In this document: positions 1-7,623 of the stretch, piece by piece
How positions within the stretch are numbered: the stretch's first letter is position 1
Layout of the letters: the number at the start of each line of letters is the position of its first letter
Assembly: GCA_963708865.1 (NCBI GenBank)
Contig: CAVPUC010000005.1
Coordinates: forward strand, 62,001 to 126,000
DNA from: DAIDKA01 sp963708865
Lineage (GTDB): Bacteria; Pseudomonadota; Gammaproteobacteria; Steroidobacterales; Steroidobacteraceae
Direction of reading: 5' to 3'
DNA: 64,000 bases
The notes under the pieces: generated by a model
What the model was told of the DNA's origin: nothing
The model's input: the letters and a program-made list of their open reading frames with translations, nothing else
Database searches by the model: none
Made by a program: the position numbers and the translations under genes

Positions 1-931
1 GCGGATCCAGATGCTGCCCGTAGTAGCTGTACGGCCAGCCGTAGAAAGCGCCATCCTTAACCGAGGTCAGATAATCGGGAACGAGATCCGGACCCAACTC
101 GTCTCGCTCATTGACCACCGCCCACAGAACATGGGTCTGAGGCTCGAACTGCAGGCCATTCGGATTGCGCAGTCCGGTCGCATATTCGCGATGCGCGCCG
201 GTGGCGCGATCAATCTCCCAGATGGAGGCGCGACCAATTTCCGCCTGGATGCCGTTCTCGGTGATATTGCTGTTGGAGCCGACGCCCGCATACAGCTTGG
301 TTCCATCGGGACTCGCGGTGAGGCTTTTGGTCCAGTGATGATCGATTGGACCGCCCGGTAGCTCGCACAGCGTGACACCCGCGGCCGTGATCTGCGTCTG
401 CCCGGTGGTATAAGGAAAGCGCACCACCGCGTCGGTATCCGCCACGTACAGGTCGTTGCCGACGAGCACGACGCCGAACGGTGAATGCAGGTTGTCGAGG
501 AACACCGTTTTCAGATCCGGCACGCCGGTTCCCTGGCTGTCGCGGAACAGCAGGATCCGCTGTCCCGGCTTGGTGCGCGAATGCGCCATCTTCTCGATCC
601 AGTTCATGACCAGCTCTTTCGGCCGGCTGACTGGCCCCGGAGGGCCGCCGGTCTCCACCACGAGCACATCACCATTTGGCAGGACATAAAGGGAGCGCGG
701 ATTGGCGAGGTTTGTGGCAAAAGCCTGTATCTGCAGCCCGGGCGCGACAGTGGGCGTCGCGCCGCGCCACCCCACCACCTTCGCCACATGCATGGGCGGC
801 AGCAGATATTGATGGATGGGAGGCAGATAGGGGTCATGCCCGAATTGGCGCTGCGGGTCGATCGGCTTGGGACCGCAGGCGCTGAGCGCAAGGAGAAGGA
901 CGGGCCAGATTCCCAATGAAAGCGACCTCAC
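1..931 (-). CDS. Sorbosone dehydrogenase-like PQQ-type sugar dehydrogenase, lipoprotein (3' end outside window)
   Basis: About 310 residues are visible; the C-terminus runs off the left edge of the window. It reads as a soluble beta-propeller quinoprotein of the L-sorbosone/glucose dehydrogenase family, expected to oxidise a sugar or alcohol in the periplasm. Supporting stretches are NPRSLYVLPNGDVLVVET, ASPDGTKLYAGVGSNSNI, ATGLRNPNGLQFEP and DGAFYGWPYSYYGQ, all characteristic blade motifs. The N-terminus is a lipoprotein signal ending LLLALSACG, so the protein is probably anchored to a membrane. Start: GTG at 931 overlaps the TGA of the upstream DUF2231 gene (GTGA) and has GAGG about 7 bases before it. 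I found no upstream ATG that keeps the signal peptide in frame. The substrate is unknown. Confidence 0.85.
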   Translation of the reverse strand, partial: MRSLSLGIWPVLLLALSACGPKPIDPQRQFGHDPYLPPIHQYLLPPMHVAKVVGWRGATPTVAPGLQIQAFATNLANPRSLYVLPNGDVLVVETGGPPGPVSRPKELVMNWIEKMAHSRTKPGQRILLFRDSQGTGVPDLKTVFLDNLHSPFGVVLVGNDLYVADTDAVVRFPYTTGQTQITAAGVTLCELPGGPIDHHWTKSLTASPDGTKLYAGVGSNSNITENGIQAEIGRASIWEIDRATGAHREYATGLRNPNGLQFEPQTHVLWAVVNERDELGPDLVPDYLTSVKDGAFYGWPYSYYGQHLDP

Positions 932-1386
932 GAGGGGACCTCACGCACACCCACACCATGCCGGTAGACCATGCTCCAGCCGTTCCAGGCGCTGAGCGCG
1001 AGAATCAATACCACGAGCGTCGAGAGAATCAGGCCCGCCGGCACCACCGACGTATAGGCGTCCCGCGTATGAACCAGCACATTGAATAACGCCAGTACCA
1101 GTACCGCACCATTGCCCAGCACATGGATCCACGCGGCGCGAAGCTGCCGTATGCGGGCATCACTCAGGAAGTCGACGAGTCCGGCCAATACGGCAAAGAC
1201 GGAGATAACCAAGCCGACGGTCAGGAGCCACGCCGACATGTCTGCCCATGGCATCGCTGCGGTTCGCCAGTAGATGATGTCGGTGACGAACGTGCCCCCG
1301 AAACAGACCATTGGTATGGGCACCAGCATGACGTGCAGTGGATGAGAGCGAACGCTCGCGGCCGAACGGGGGTGGGGACTCGGCAT
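928..1386 (-). CDS. DUF2231 family inner-membrane protein
   Basis: 152 residues with four hydrophobic segments. The N-terminal HPLHVMLVPIPMVCF and the nearby FVTDIIYW match the DUF2231 hallmark (HPLHP..VPFPI...TDI.YW), and GLVISVFAVLAGLVDF matches its second conserved helix. The function of the family is unknown; members often sit beside periplasmic quinoproteins or cytochromes, as here. It overlaps the downstream sorbosone-dehydrogenase-like gene by four bases (GTGA), so the two are almost certainly translated from one mRNA. The ribosome site before the ATG is weak, so the exact start is less certain than the identity. Confidence 0.8.
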   Translation of the reverse strand: MPSPHPRSAASVRSHPLHVMLVPIPMVCFGGTFVTDIIYWRTAAMPWADMSAWLLTVGLVISVFAVLAGLVDFLSDARIRQLRAAWIHVLGNGAVLVLALFNVLVHTRDAYTSVVPAGLILSTLVVLILALSAWNGWSMVYRHGVGVREVPS

Positions 1387-1731
1387 TGGGACGCGCCTGT
1401 TTCAACAATCAACGGAAGTGATAGGAAGTCTCGCACCAGCCCCTCAAGGCATCCGCCGGTGTTAGCGCTGCTCGCGTGTACGTGGGCTCCCACATCGAGG
1501 TGCGCGCTCGTGGACGCCAGCGCGGTTCGCACTGTTGGGCTCGGTGACCCGTGCGAGGAGTGACGCGGGCGATCAACGCGCCTGGTATGGATCAGAAGCC
1601 TTGCCTTCGCTGTGCATCTGCTGCGACGCAACCAAGTCTGCCAGTCGCATTGCGAAAAATTGTTGTTGTAAGGCCAAGGAAAGCTGCTCGCTTAAGCGGC
1701 AATTTCGCGTTGATCATGCTGCGATGCACTC

Positions 1732-1746
1732 GCACTAAGATCGTGC
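1732..1746 (+). promoter_or_regulatory. Candidate NtrC-binding dyad
   Basis: GCACTAAGATCGTGC has the arrangement GCAC-N7-GTGC found in NtrC enhancer sites (consensus TGCACC-N5-GGTGCA). It lies about 85-100 bases upstream of the predicted sigma-54 promoter, a normal enhancer distance, in front of an ammonium transporter, a classic nitrogen-regulated gene. Only one good site was found; a weaker GCACTCGCAC half-site lies just before it. Confidence 0.5.
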
Positions 1747-1819
1747 CGGCAGAGGACACTTTGATCTCATTTAGTGCAGCCGCTCTAAGTTGACATCTCA
1801 ACAATCAATCGCTTACAAG

Positions 1820-1835
1820 AGGCATGCAGATTGCA
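1820..1835 (+). promoter_or_regulatory. Candidate sigma-54 (RpoN) promoter for amt
   Basis: AGGCATGCAGATTGCA aligns with the sigma-54 consensus TGGCAC-N5-TTGCA at 14 of 16 positions counting free bases, with invariant GG and GC at the correct 12-base phasing. Transcription would start near 1847, leaving an untranslated leader of about 200 bases before the amt ATG at 2050. The location and the NtrC-like dyad upstream fit nitrogen-limitation control. Confidence 0.5.
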
Positions 1836-2049
1836 CGGTTCACGCCGAGGGCGGATTGCGATACGTGAGGCAGTTCGCTCAATGCAACGATAGGATCGAG
1901 CCGAATACGTCACAACGCGAAACTTTTAAGACACGCAATCGATCTCCGGCAGTTCCCTAGGCCTCAGCGCGCACAACGTCTCCTACTCGAGCCAATCGGA
2001 TCCAGATCACCAACAGTAACAAGCACGTTGATCCTGGAAGGGGAGTTAA

Positions 2050-3369
2050 ATGTTAGTTCCGTCACCTAAATGGTTAGATACAGGTAATAACGCCTGGCAG
2101 CTGGCAGCCGCGACCTTCGTCGGCTTGCAAAGCATTCCCGGACTGATGGTTCTTTATGGCGGCGTCGTCAAAAAGAAGTGGGCCATTAATTCGGCGTTCA
2201 TGACCCTCTACGCGTTCGCCTCAGTGTTAGTGGTGTGGATGCTATTCGACTACAACATGGCCTTCGGGCCACAGTGGTTCCCGTTCCTTGGTAATCCGAT
2301 GGTGGCGATGTCCGCGCGTTTACGACCGGTCAGGCGAATAGTGCCGGCTGCGGCGGCAGGCATGCCTGGCCTGACTTTCCCGATGGCCACGCTGGTGTTC
2401 TTCCAGTTCGTGTTCGCAGCGATCACCGTCATCATTCTCGGCGGCTCCGTGTTGGGGCGCATGAGTTTCAAGGCTTGGGTGCTCTTTTGCCCCATCTGGA
2501 TGACATTGGTCTATACCGTCGGCGCGTTCAGCCTGTGGGGCGGCGGCTGGCTCGGTAGCATGGGTGTGGCGGACTTCTCGGGCGGCTATGTGATTCATCT
2601 TGCCGCTGCCTGTTCCGGCTTCGTCGCTGCGGCGATGGTCGGGCCACGGCTGCAACAGGATCGCGATCACTTCCCGCCGAATAGTCTGCTCATCACACTG
2701 GTCGGTGCGGGCATTCTGTGGTTGGGCTGGAATGGCTTCAACGGCGGTGATCCGTACTTCGCGAACGCGAACGCGGGCGCGGCGGTGCTGAACACCAACG
2801 TTGCGACCGCAGCCGCGCTCCTGGTGTGGACGATGATGGACAAGATGTCCTACGGCAAGCCATCCGTCATCGGTGCGGTTAACGGGATGATTGCGGGCCT
2901 CGTGGCGATTACTCCCGCTGCCGGCTATGTCGATGGTTGGGGCGCTCTGATCATCGGCGTGTGCGCGGGCATCATCCCGTGGCTGGCCATGAACAAGCTC
3001 CAGAAGACCAAGCTGTTTATGAAGGTCGACGACACGTTGAGCGTTTTCTCAACGCATGGTTGTGCCGGCCTTATGGGCGGTCTGCTGACGGGTGTCCTCG
3101 CCAATCCGGCCATGCTTGAGTACATCGGCACGGACAAGGATGCACCCGGCGTCAACATCACCGGATGGCTCTACGGCAATCCCCATCAGCTGCTGCTTCA
3201 GGCAGAAGGGGCAGGGTTCATCATCGTGTACAACGTGATCGCAACCTTCATCATCCTCAAGGTCATCTCGTTCATCACGCCGTTGCGTATGGACGAAGCG
3301 ACTCTGAAGGTCGGTGACGATGCGATCCATGGTGAAACCGCCTACGCGATCGGCACCGAGGGCGAGTAA
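2050..3369 (+). CDS. amt: Ammonium transporter, Amt/MEP/Rh family
   Basis: 439-residue polytopic inner-membrane protein that conducts ammonium/ammonia inward. Family signatures include QSIPGLMVLYGGVVKKKW near the N-terminus, FVFAAITVIILGGSVLGRM, the ammonium-transporter block DFSGGYVIHLAAACSGFVAA, and FSTHGCAGLMGGLLTGVLA containing one of the paired pore histidines. The start ATG follows AAGGGGAG. Residues about 84-93 (MSARLRPVRRIVP) do not look like Amt. Reading the alternative frame over that short stretch gives AFTTGQANSA, so a missing base near 2316 and an extra base near 2345 probably scramble ten residues. Unlike many amt loci there is no glnK (PII) gene next to it within view. A strong hairpin follows the gene. 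Confidence 0.95.
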   Translation: MLVPSPKWLDTGNNAWQLAAATFVGLQSIPGLMVLYGGVVKKKWAINSAFMTLYAFASVLVVWMLFDYNMAFGPQWFPFLGNPMVAMSARLRPVRRIVPAAAAGMPGLTFPMATLVFFQFVFAAITVIILGGSVLGRMSFKAWVLFCPIWMTLVYTVGAFSLWGGGWLGSMGVADFSGGYVIHLAAACSGFVAAAMVGPRLQQDRDHFPPNSLLITLVGAGILWLGWNGFNGGDPYFANANAGAAVLNTNVATAAALLVWTMMDKMSYGKPSVIGAVNGMIAGLVAITPAAGYVDGWGALIIGVCAGIIPWLAMNKLQKTKLFMKVDDTLSVFSTHGCAGLMGGLLTGVLANPAMLEYIGTDKDAPGVNITGWLYGNPHQLLLQAEGAGFIIVYNVIATFIILKVISFITPLRMDEATLKVGDDAIHGETAYAIGTEGE

Positions 3370-3383
3370 CTGAAGTAACCCAG

Positions 3384-3416
3384 GCACCGCGGTGTTCCCC
3401 GCGAACACCGCGGTGC
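3384..3416 (+). terminator. Perfect 13-bp stem after amt
   Basis: GCACCGCGGTGTT and AACACCGCGGTGC are exact reverse complements separated by a 7-base loop (CCCCGCG), 14 bases after the amt stop codon. No U-tract follows, so it may be a transcript-stabilising hairpin or a terminator of the type common in GC-rich genomes. Confidence 0.6.
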
Positions 3417-3601
3417 TGTGGGGGCTGGCTCGGTCGGCAGCGCATCGTCCTGAGGATTCTCTGTGGGACCCTGGTCTTGGTCGAAGGGGGGTCATGAGCA
3501 GCAGAGATTACATATCGGTTCCAGGTGTTTCTGGAGTACGAGTCTGCGTGCGTTCGTTCGCACCGCACAGTCCCACCATCGGCTTGTGCTATATCGGGTC
3601 G

Positions 3602-3862
3602 ATGTCCGGGCTGATCGCCGCTGGCATCGCGACATTTGAAATGCTCACCACGGTAAAGAGCGGATTCGATGCAGCCGGCGACCACTACACGACCGATGCC
3701 CACTGGGGCACTCATGGCGAGGAGCTGCTGCGGCGCTACCGCATCTGGCGAAAAATGAAACGGGTACGGGCTTTATTGATGCCGGGGGCACATGAGGCGC
3801 TGGCACATGCCGTGGCGCTGGCACGCAGCAACCGCGCGAATCGACAGCGGATCGCCGTCTAA
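3602..3862 (+). CDS. Small hypothetical protein
   Basis: 86 residues if started at the ATG at 3602. I do not recognise a family. The N-terminal third is mildly hydrophobic (SGLIAAGIATFEML). The rest is basic and probably helical (EELLRRYRIWRKMKRVRALLMPG, then a run rich in Ala, Arg and Asn). Codon use is GC-rich at third positions, which supports coding. The open frame extends further upstream but would then run through the amt hairpin, so the later start is preferred. It converges on the kinase-phosphatase gene with a 15-base gap. Confidence 0.35.
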   Translation: MSGLIAAGIATFEMLTTVKSGFDAAGDHYTTDAHWGTHGEELLRRYRIWRKMKRVRALLMPGAHEALAHAVALARSNRANRQRIAV

Positions 3863-3877
3863 CTGCCCGGTGGCGCC

Positions 3878-5584
3878 TCAGTGCCGCAGCAGCGCCCAGG
3901 CAAGGGCGATGGCCAGAAGCGCCGCAAGTCCCTTCCAGAATTGAATTGGCGCGCGTTCATAGAGCGTCAGCGGCCGGCGGGGTGTAACCAGCGCACGCGC
4001 CGGTCCTGCCTCCATCTCCGCTGCGAATTCGCTCATATCCCGAAAACGTCTGGCCGGATCGATGGCGGTCGCGCGCGCAAGGACATCCTGGAGCCAGGCA
4101 GGCAGGTCAGGGCGTAGCGCAGTGAGTTCCTTCGGCCGGTCGCGACTTGGGGCACTGGCGGCATCCGGATTGCCATAAGGGAACTCGCCGGTGAAAGCCC
4201 GAAACATGGTCACGCCCAGGGCGTAAATATCGGTGGCTACATTGCCGGGTTCTCCGGCGAGCATCTCCGGCGCCAGGTAACCGCTCGTTCCAGGGATCTC
4301 CGCGGGCGGGAAGTCCTCCAGTCCGGGTACGCGCACGACCCCAAGATCGATGAGCTTCAGCGAACCATTGCCTTCGAGAATGATGTTGTCGGGTTTGATG
4401 TCGCGATGAATGATGCCATCGCGATGCAGTGCCGCTGCAGCCCGCGCCAGTTTGATCGCGATGTCCCGGCCTTCCTCCAGGCCGAGCGCAGGGGAGCGGG
4501 TAATTCGTGTCTCCAGCAGCTCGCCTTGATAAAGCGGCATGACCGTGTACAGACAGGTCTGTCGTCCCTGCGGCAGTTCGATGATGCGGCCGAGCCACGG
4601 ACTGTTAACACGCGTGCCGACCCATGCTTCGCGCAGGAACGCCTTGTGGTAGGCCGCCACCTCGGCGACCCTGGGCTTGGGGAACTTGAGCACCACCTCG
4701 CCCCCCTCGACCTCATCCAGCGCGGCGAACAGGCGGGTATATCGGCCCTCGGATACCAGCGCCTTGAGTACAAAACCATCGATGGTCTCGCCACCTTGCG
4801 GCACGGGGATGATCGGCAGCTGCATGATGGCGGCACCGATGGCGGCTGACTCGGCCGTCGGCAGCTCAACGACATCGAGCACCAAAGCGGTACAGTTGTC
4901 GGTGCCGCCTGACTCCAATGCGGCCTCGACCAGCGCTCGGGCGGTGTCTGCGGGCGCCGATCGATCGCGGAGGATGTCGGCGAGACTCTCATCCGTCATC
5001 CATCCGTGCAGGCCATCGCTGCACAGCAGAAAGCGGTCGTGCCGCGCCATCGGCTGGGCAAGGTAATCCAGACGCGCCTCCGGCTCGACACCGAGCGCGC
5101 GGTACAGCACGTGCGAGCGGTACGCCTCATCGTCCCGCACATGATCGGTAGTGAGGCAGGTAAGCCGGTTGCCGGAGAGCCGATAGGCGCGCGTGTCGCC
5201 GACGTGCAGCACGTGTGCGATGCGGCCGCGCAAGACCAGGCCCGTGAAGGTGCAGCCCATACCCGCCAACGCGAGGTCGCGGTGGCCCTGCGAATGCATC
5301 CAGGCGCTGAGCGCATTCAGGACCTGGGCCGCCGAACGCCGCACTTCCGTCGTCTCGGGCAGCTCGCACATGCCGTCCAGAAAGCCGCGAACCGCGGTTT
5401 CGGCGGCCACCCGGCCGCCTTTGGCGCTGCCAATGCCATCGGCGATGGCCGCGACCACGTCGCCTCGCGGCTCGGGCAGCTCCGTGCCGCACACCGCGCC
5501 GGCGAAGTCCTCGTTGCGGCTACGCGGCCCGGTCGCCGAGAAGAAACCGACGCTGCACTTGATGCCCGAAACGCGTTCGGCCAT
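3878..5584 (-). CDS. Fused PP2C phosphatase / Ser-Thr protein kinase, membrane anchored
   Basis: 568 residues, two opposing signalling activities in one chain. Residues about 1-235 form a PP2C-type metal-dependent phosphatase (SRNEDFAGAV, ADGIGSAKGGRVAAE, HVLHVGDTRAYRL, LLCSDGLHGW, GGTDNCTALVLDV). Residues about 265-520 form a Hanks-type kinase with catalytic loop HRDIKPDN and the APE-like LAPEM. The metal-binding triplet reads DLG (LIDLG) rather than DFG, which is common in bacterial kinases. One C-terminal hydrophobic segment (LAALLAIALAWALL) probably anchors it, leaving both domains cytoplasmic. Start: an in-frame TTG lies 21 bases upstream inside the preceding gene; the ATG at 5584 with GGA upstream is more likely. 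Its targets are unknown; proximity to amt hints at a nitrogen link but does not prove one. Confidence 0.9.
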   Translation of the reverse strand: MAERVSGIKCSVGFFSATGPRSRNEDFAGAVCGTELPEPRGDVVAAIADGIGSAKGGRVAAETAVRGFLDGMCELPETTEVRRSAAQVLNALSAWMHSQGHRDLALAGMGCTFTGLVLRGRIAHVLHVGDTRAYRLSGNRLTCLTTDHVRDDEAYRSHVLYRALGVEPEARLDYLAQPMARHDRFLLCSDGLHGWMTDESLADILRDRSAPADTARALVEAALESGGTDNCTALVLDVVELPTAESAAIGAAIMQLPIIPVPQGGETIDGFVLKALVSEGRYTRLFAALDEVEGGEVVLKFPKPRVAEVAAYHKAFLREAWVGTRVNSPWLGRIIELPQGRQTCLYTVMPLYQGELLETRITRSPALGLEEGRDIAIKLARAAAALHRDGIIHRDIKPDNIILEGNGSLKLIDLGVVRVPGLEDFPPAEIPGTSGYLAPEMLAGEPGNVATDIYALGVTMFRAFTGEFPYGNPDAASAPSRDRPKELTALRPDLPAWLQDVLARATAIDPARRFRDMSEFAAEMEAGPARALVTPRRPLTLYERAPIQFWKGLAALLAIALAWALLRH

Positions 5585-5589
5585 TGCGG

Positions 5590-5940
5590 CTAGTCCGGCT
5601 TGCAATGGTCATGGAGAAAGTAGCCGCCGGTGCTGGAGGCGACGATGACGGTGAGCTTTCCCGATTTGCGCTCCAGCGTATAGTTCCCGCCGTCGGTGCG
5701 GTCGTGCCACGAGATCTTCGTATCATCGATACGAGCCGGATTCGAGTCCACAGTGCTCTTTGCAAAATCAATGCTGATCCTCCAGTTCGCACCGCTGTAC
5801 GGATTGGTGCAGACCAGCGTAGCCGGCCCAGGAGGCGCCGCGTCGCCACGGGTCGGTGCCAATACCGCCACGATGATGGCGGCGATACCGGGCACCAGTT
5901 GTCGGTTCAGAAGTTGAGTCGCACACCGCATAGTCATCAC
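5590..5940 (-). CDS. Small exported protein of unknown function
   Basis: 116 residues with a signal peptide (hydrophobic LVPGIAAIIVAVLAPTRGDA, likely cleavage after GDA). The mature part, about 75 residues, looks like a small beta-sandwich, with two cysteines (VCTNPYSG and HDHCKPD) that could pair in the periplasm. I do not recognise the family. It lies 5 bases upstream of the kinase-phosphatase ATG in the same direction, so it is probably the first gene of a two-gene operon, behind a good sigma-70-like promoter. Confidence 0.65.
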   Translation of the reverse strand: MMTMRCATQLLNRQLVPGIAAIIVAVLAPTRGDAAPPGPATLVCTNPYSGANWRISIDFAKSTVDSNPARIDDTKISWHDRTDGGNYTLERKSGKLTVIVASSTGGYFLHDHCKPD

Positions 5941-5967
5941 TCGAATGGGCGCCCCCGCCTGTTATTG

Positions 5968-5995
5968 AATATACAGGGTAGGCCCGCCGCGACAA
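5968..5995 (-). promoter_or_regulatory. Sigma-70-like promoter for the 5590-5940 gene
   Basis: On the minus strand, TTGTCG (4 of 6 to TTGACA) and TATATT (5 of 6 to TATAAT) are separated by 16 bases. The -10 box lies about 28 bases upstream of the ATG at 5940, giving a short leader. Confidence 0.45.
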
Positions 5996-6099
5996 GACAG
6001 TTGATCATCTCCTTGGCAGAGCCGTTATTGCAGGGCGGCATTGCTGGAAGCGACGTTTTCGGGGCAGACTCCTTTGGTCTCATAGTGCCTGGGCGTTAA

Positions 6100-6993
6100 A
6101 TGCCGGAACTCCCCGATGTGACCGTTTACGTGGAGGCACTCGATCAGCGCATCGTTGGTCAGTGCCTGCAGCGCATCATTATTCCATCGCCGTTTCTGCT
6201 GCGCACGGCGCTACCCCCTATTCAGACCGCACAGGGCAAGCGCGTCGAGACGATTCGGCGCATCGGCAAGCGCATCGCAATCGGGCTCGAAACGGATTTA
6301 TGGCTGGTCTTTCATCTCATGATCGCCGGCCGCTTGCATTGGTTTGCAAAAGGCTCCTCGGTTTCGAAGCGGGCCGCGCTCGCGCGCCTGGAATTTACCA
6401 ACGGATTGCTGACGCTCACCGAGGCCGGTACCAAGCGACGCGCATCACTGCATCTCATCCAGGGGCAGGATGATTTACGCCTGCAGGACCCCGGCGGCAT
6501 CGAGATCATGCAAGCGAGTCTCGCGCAATTCAGTGATCGCCTGCGCAGCGAGAATCACACGCTGAAGCGTGCGCTGACCGATCCCAAACTCTTCAGCGGC
6601 ATCGGCAATGCCTATTCGGATGAAATCCTGCACGCCGCCAGGCTTTCGCCGATTCTGCTCACGAGTCGCCTCGACGCTGAGGAAATCGCGCGCCTGTATG
6701 CGGCGACACGCGACCAGCTGCAATTATGGACCGAGCGGCTGCGCCGGCATGCGCAAGGGGCGTTCCCCGAGAACGTCACGGCGTTTCGCCCGGATATGGC
6801 CGTGCACGGTCGCTTCCGTCTGCCCTGCCCGGTCTGTCACACCCCCGTGCAGCGCATACGCTATGCGGACAATGAGACCAATTACTGTCCGCGCTGCCAG
6901 ACCGGCGGGCGGGTGCTGGCCGATCGAGCCCTCTCACGGCTGCTGAAGCAGGATTGGCCCAGGAGTGTGGAGGCCTTTGACCGTGAATCCTGA
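6100..6993 (+). CDS. Fpg/Nei family DNA glycosylase
   Basis: 297-residue base-excision repair enzyme. The N-terminal Met-Pro-Glu-Leu-Pro places the catalytic proline and glutamate immediately after the initiator, fixing the start at the ATG at 6100. The helix-two-turn-helix segment FSGIGNAYSDEILHAARLSP is clear. The C-terminal zinc finger has CPVCHTPVQRI and CPRCQTGGR, the expected four cysteines. The Fpg lesion-recognition loop cannot be assigned confidently, so formamidopyrimidine or oxidised-pyrimidine preference is left open. It is monocistronic and divergent from the small exported gene. Confidence 0.9.
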   Translation: MPELPDVTVYVEALDQRIVGQCLQRIIIPSPFLLRTALPPIQTAQGKRVETIRRIGKRIAIGLETDLWLVFHLMIAGRLHWFAKGSSVSKRAALARLEFTNGLLTLTEAGTKRRASLHLIQGQDDLRLQDPGGIEIMQASLAQFSDRLRSENHTLKRALTDPKLFSGIGNAYSDEILHAARLSPILLTSRLDAEEIARLYAATRDQLQLWTERLRRHAQGAFPENVTAFRPDMAVHGRFRLPCPVCHTPVQRIRYADNETNYCPRCQTGGRVLADRALSRLLKQDWPRSVEAFDRES

Positions 6994-7018
6994 CCGACGG
7001 CGTCGCAGCGGATTGCCG

Positions 7019-7540
7019 TCAATCGTCTTTAGCTCTGTGTCTGCGGGAACGCCGCCGGTCTTGCGACTGACTGCGTCGCTCCACCGCACGTTGCAGTAGC
7101 ACTTCGGATATTTTCTGCCGCGCCTCGGCCTTGGTGGTGCCCGCCGGGAACTCGAATACTTCGGTCTCATCAAACGGGTTTCTTACCCGCACGGGCGGCG
7201 CCGGTGGTGGCGCGGGCAGCGCCGGCTCGGAGGCCGCCGGCGGTGTGATTTTCACCGCGGGCAGGGACGCCATCGGTTGCGCCACGCGGTGAGGCGCGGG
7301 CCGCCAGATGATCGCTGTGGCGATGCCAATGACTGCGATGGCCAGCCCCACTGGCCAGAACCGAAAGCGTCGCGTGCGGGCGGGGGCCGCGCTTTTCCGG
7401 GGCTGCGCTTCGTTGGCTGCGCGCGAAAGTCCGCGCATTTCCTCGGCAGTCAGCTCGATCTCGATGGTGTCATCATCATCGACTTCAGGTTCGGGCAGCA
7501 TCGCCATCGAGGCCTCAAAGGGGTGCCGCGTAGGAGACAT
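7019..7540 (-). CDS. Single-pass membrane protein with proline-rich periplasmic region
   Basis: 173 residues. The cytoplasmic N-terminus has an acidic patch (EVDDDDTIEIELTAEEMRGL), then a basic stretch and one membrane segment (FWPVGLAIAVIGIATAIIW, about residues 60-78). An Ala/Pro-rich linker (PAASEPALPAPPPAPPVRVR) follows, then a short segment NPFDETEVFEFPAGTTKAEARQKISEVLL and a very basic tail. NPFD followed by FEFP resembles a short folded or binding element carried on a periplasmic tether. I do not recognise the family. It sits downstream of the NADH dehydrogenase gene with an 83-base gap. Confidence 0.55.
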   Translation of the reverse strand: MSPTRHPFEASMAMLPEPEVDDDDTIEIELTAEEMRGLSRAANEAQPRKSAAPARTRRFRFWPVGLAIAVIGIATAIIWRPAPHRVAQPMASLPAVKITPPAASEPALPAPPPAPPVRVRNPFDETEVFEFPAGTTKAEARQKISEVLLQRAVERRSQSQDRRRSRRHRAKDD

Positions 7541-7623
7541 AATCCGGGCCCGGACGCGGCTCTCCGGACCCCATTACGTAATCCTAAGGAAACACGGCTC
7601 GGGGTTCCTAGACGCATCTCCCG

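Larger units (their letters stand above)
1387..2049. other. 663-base intergenic region upstream of amt
   Basis: No gene is convincing on either strand; the short open frames here lack coding character and family resemblance. The right half is less GC-rich than its surroundings and contains the NtrC-like dyad and sigma-54-like promoter listed separately. An SD-like AAGGGGAG lies just before the amt ATG. A non-coding RNA cannot be excluded, but I see no recognisable fold or family. Confidence 0.5.

Noticed and set aside
1551..1804. Short opposed open frames upstream of amt
   Set aside because: No ribosome sites or family match; the region is better explained as a control region.
1860..1890. 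Second sigma-54-like match (GGCAG then ATGC) upstream of amt
   Set aside because: Spacing between GG and GC is 15 bases, not the required 12.
3392..3601. Upstream extension of the small hypothetical gene
   Set aside because: It would be read through the amt hairpin and has poor coding character.
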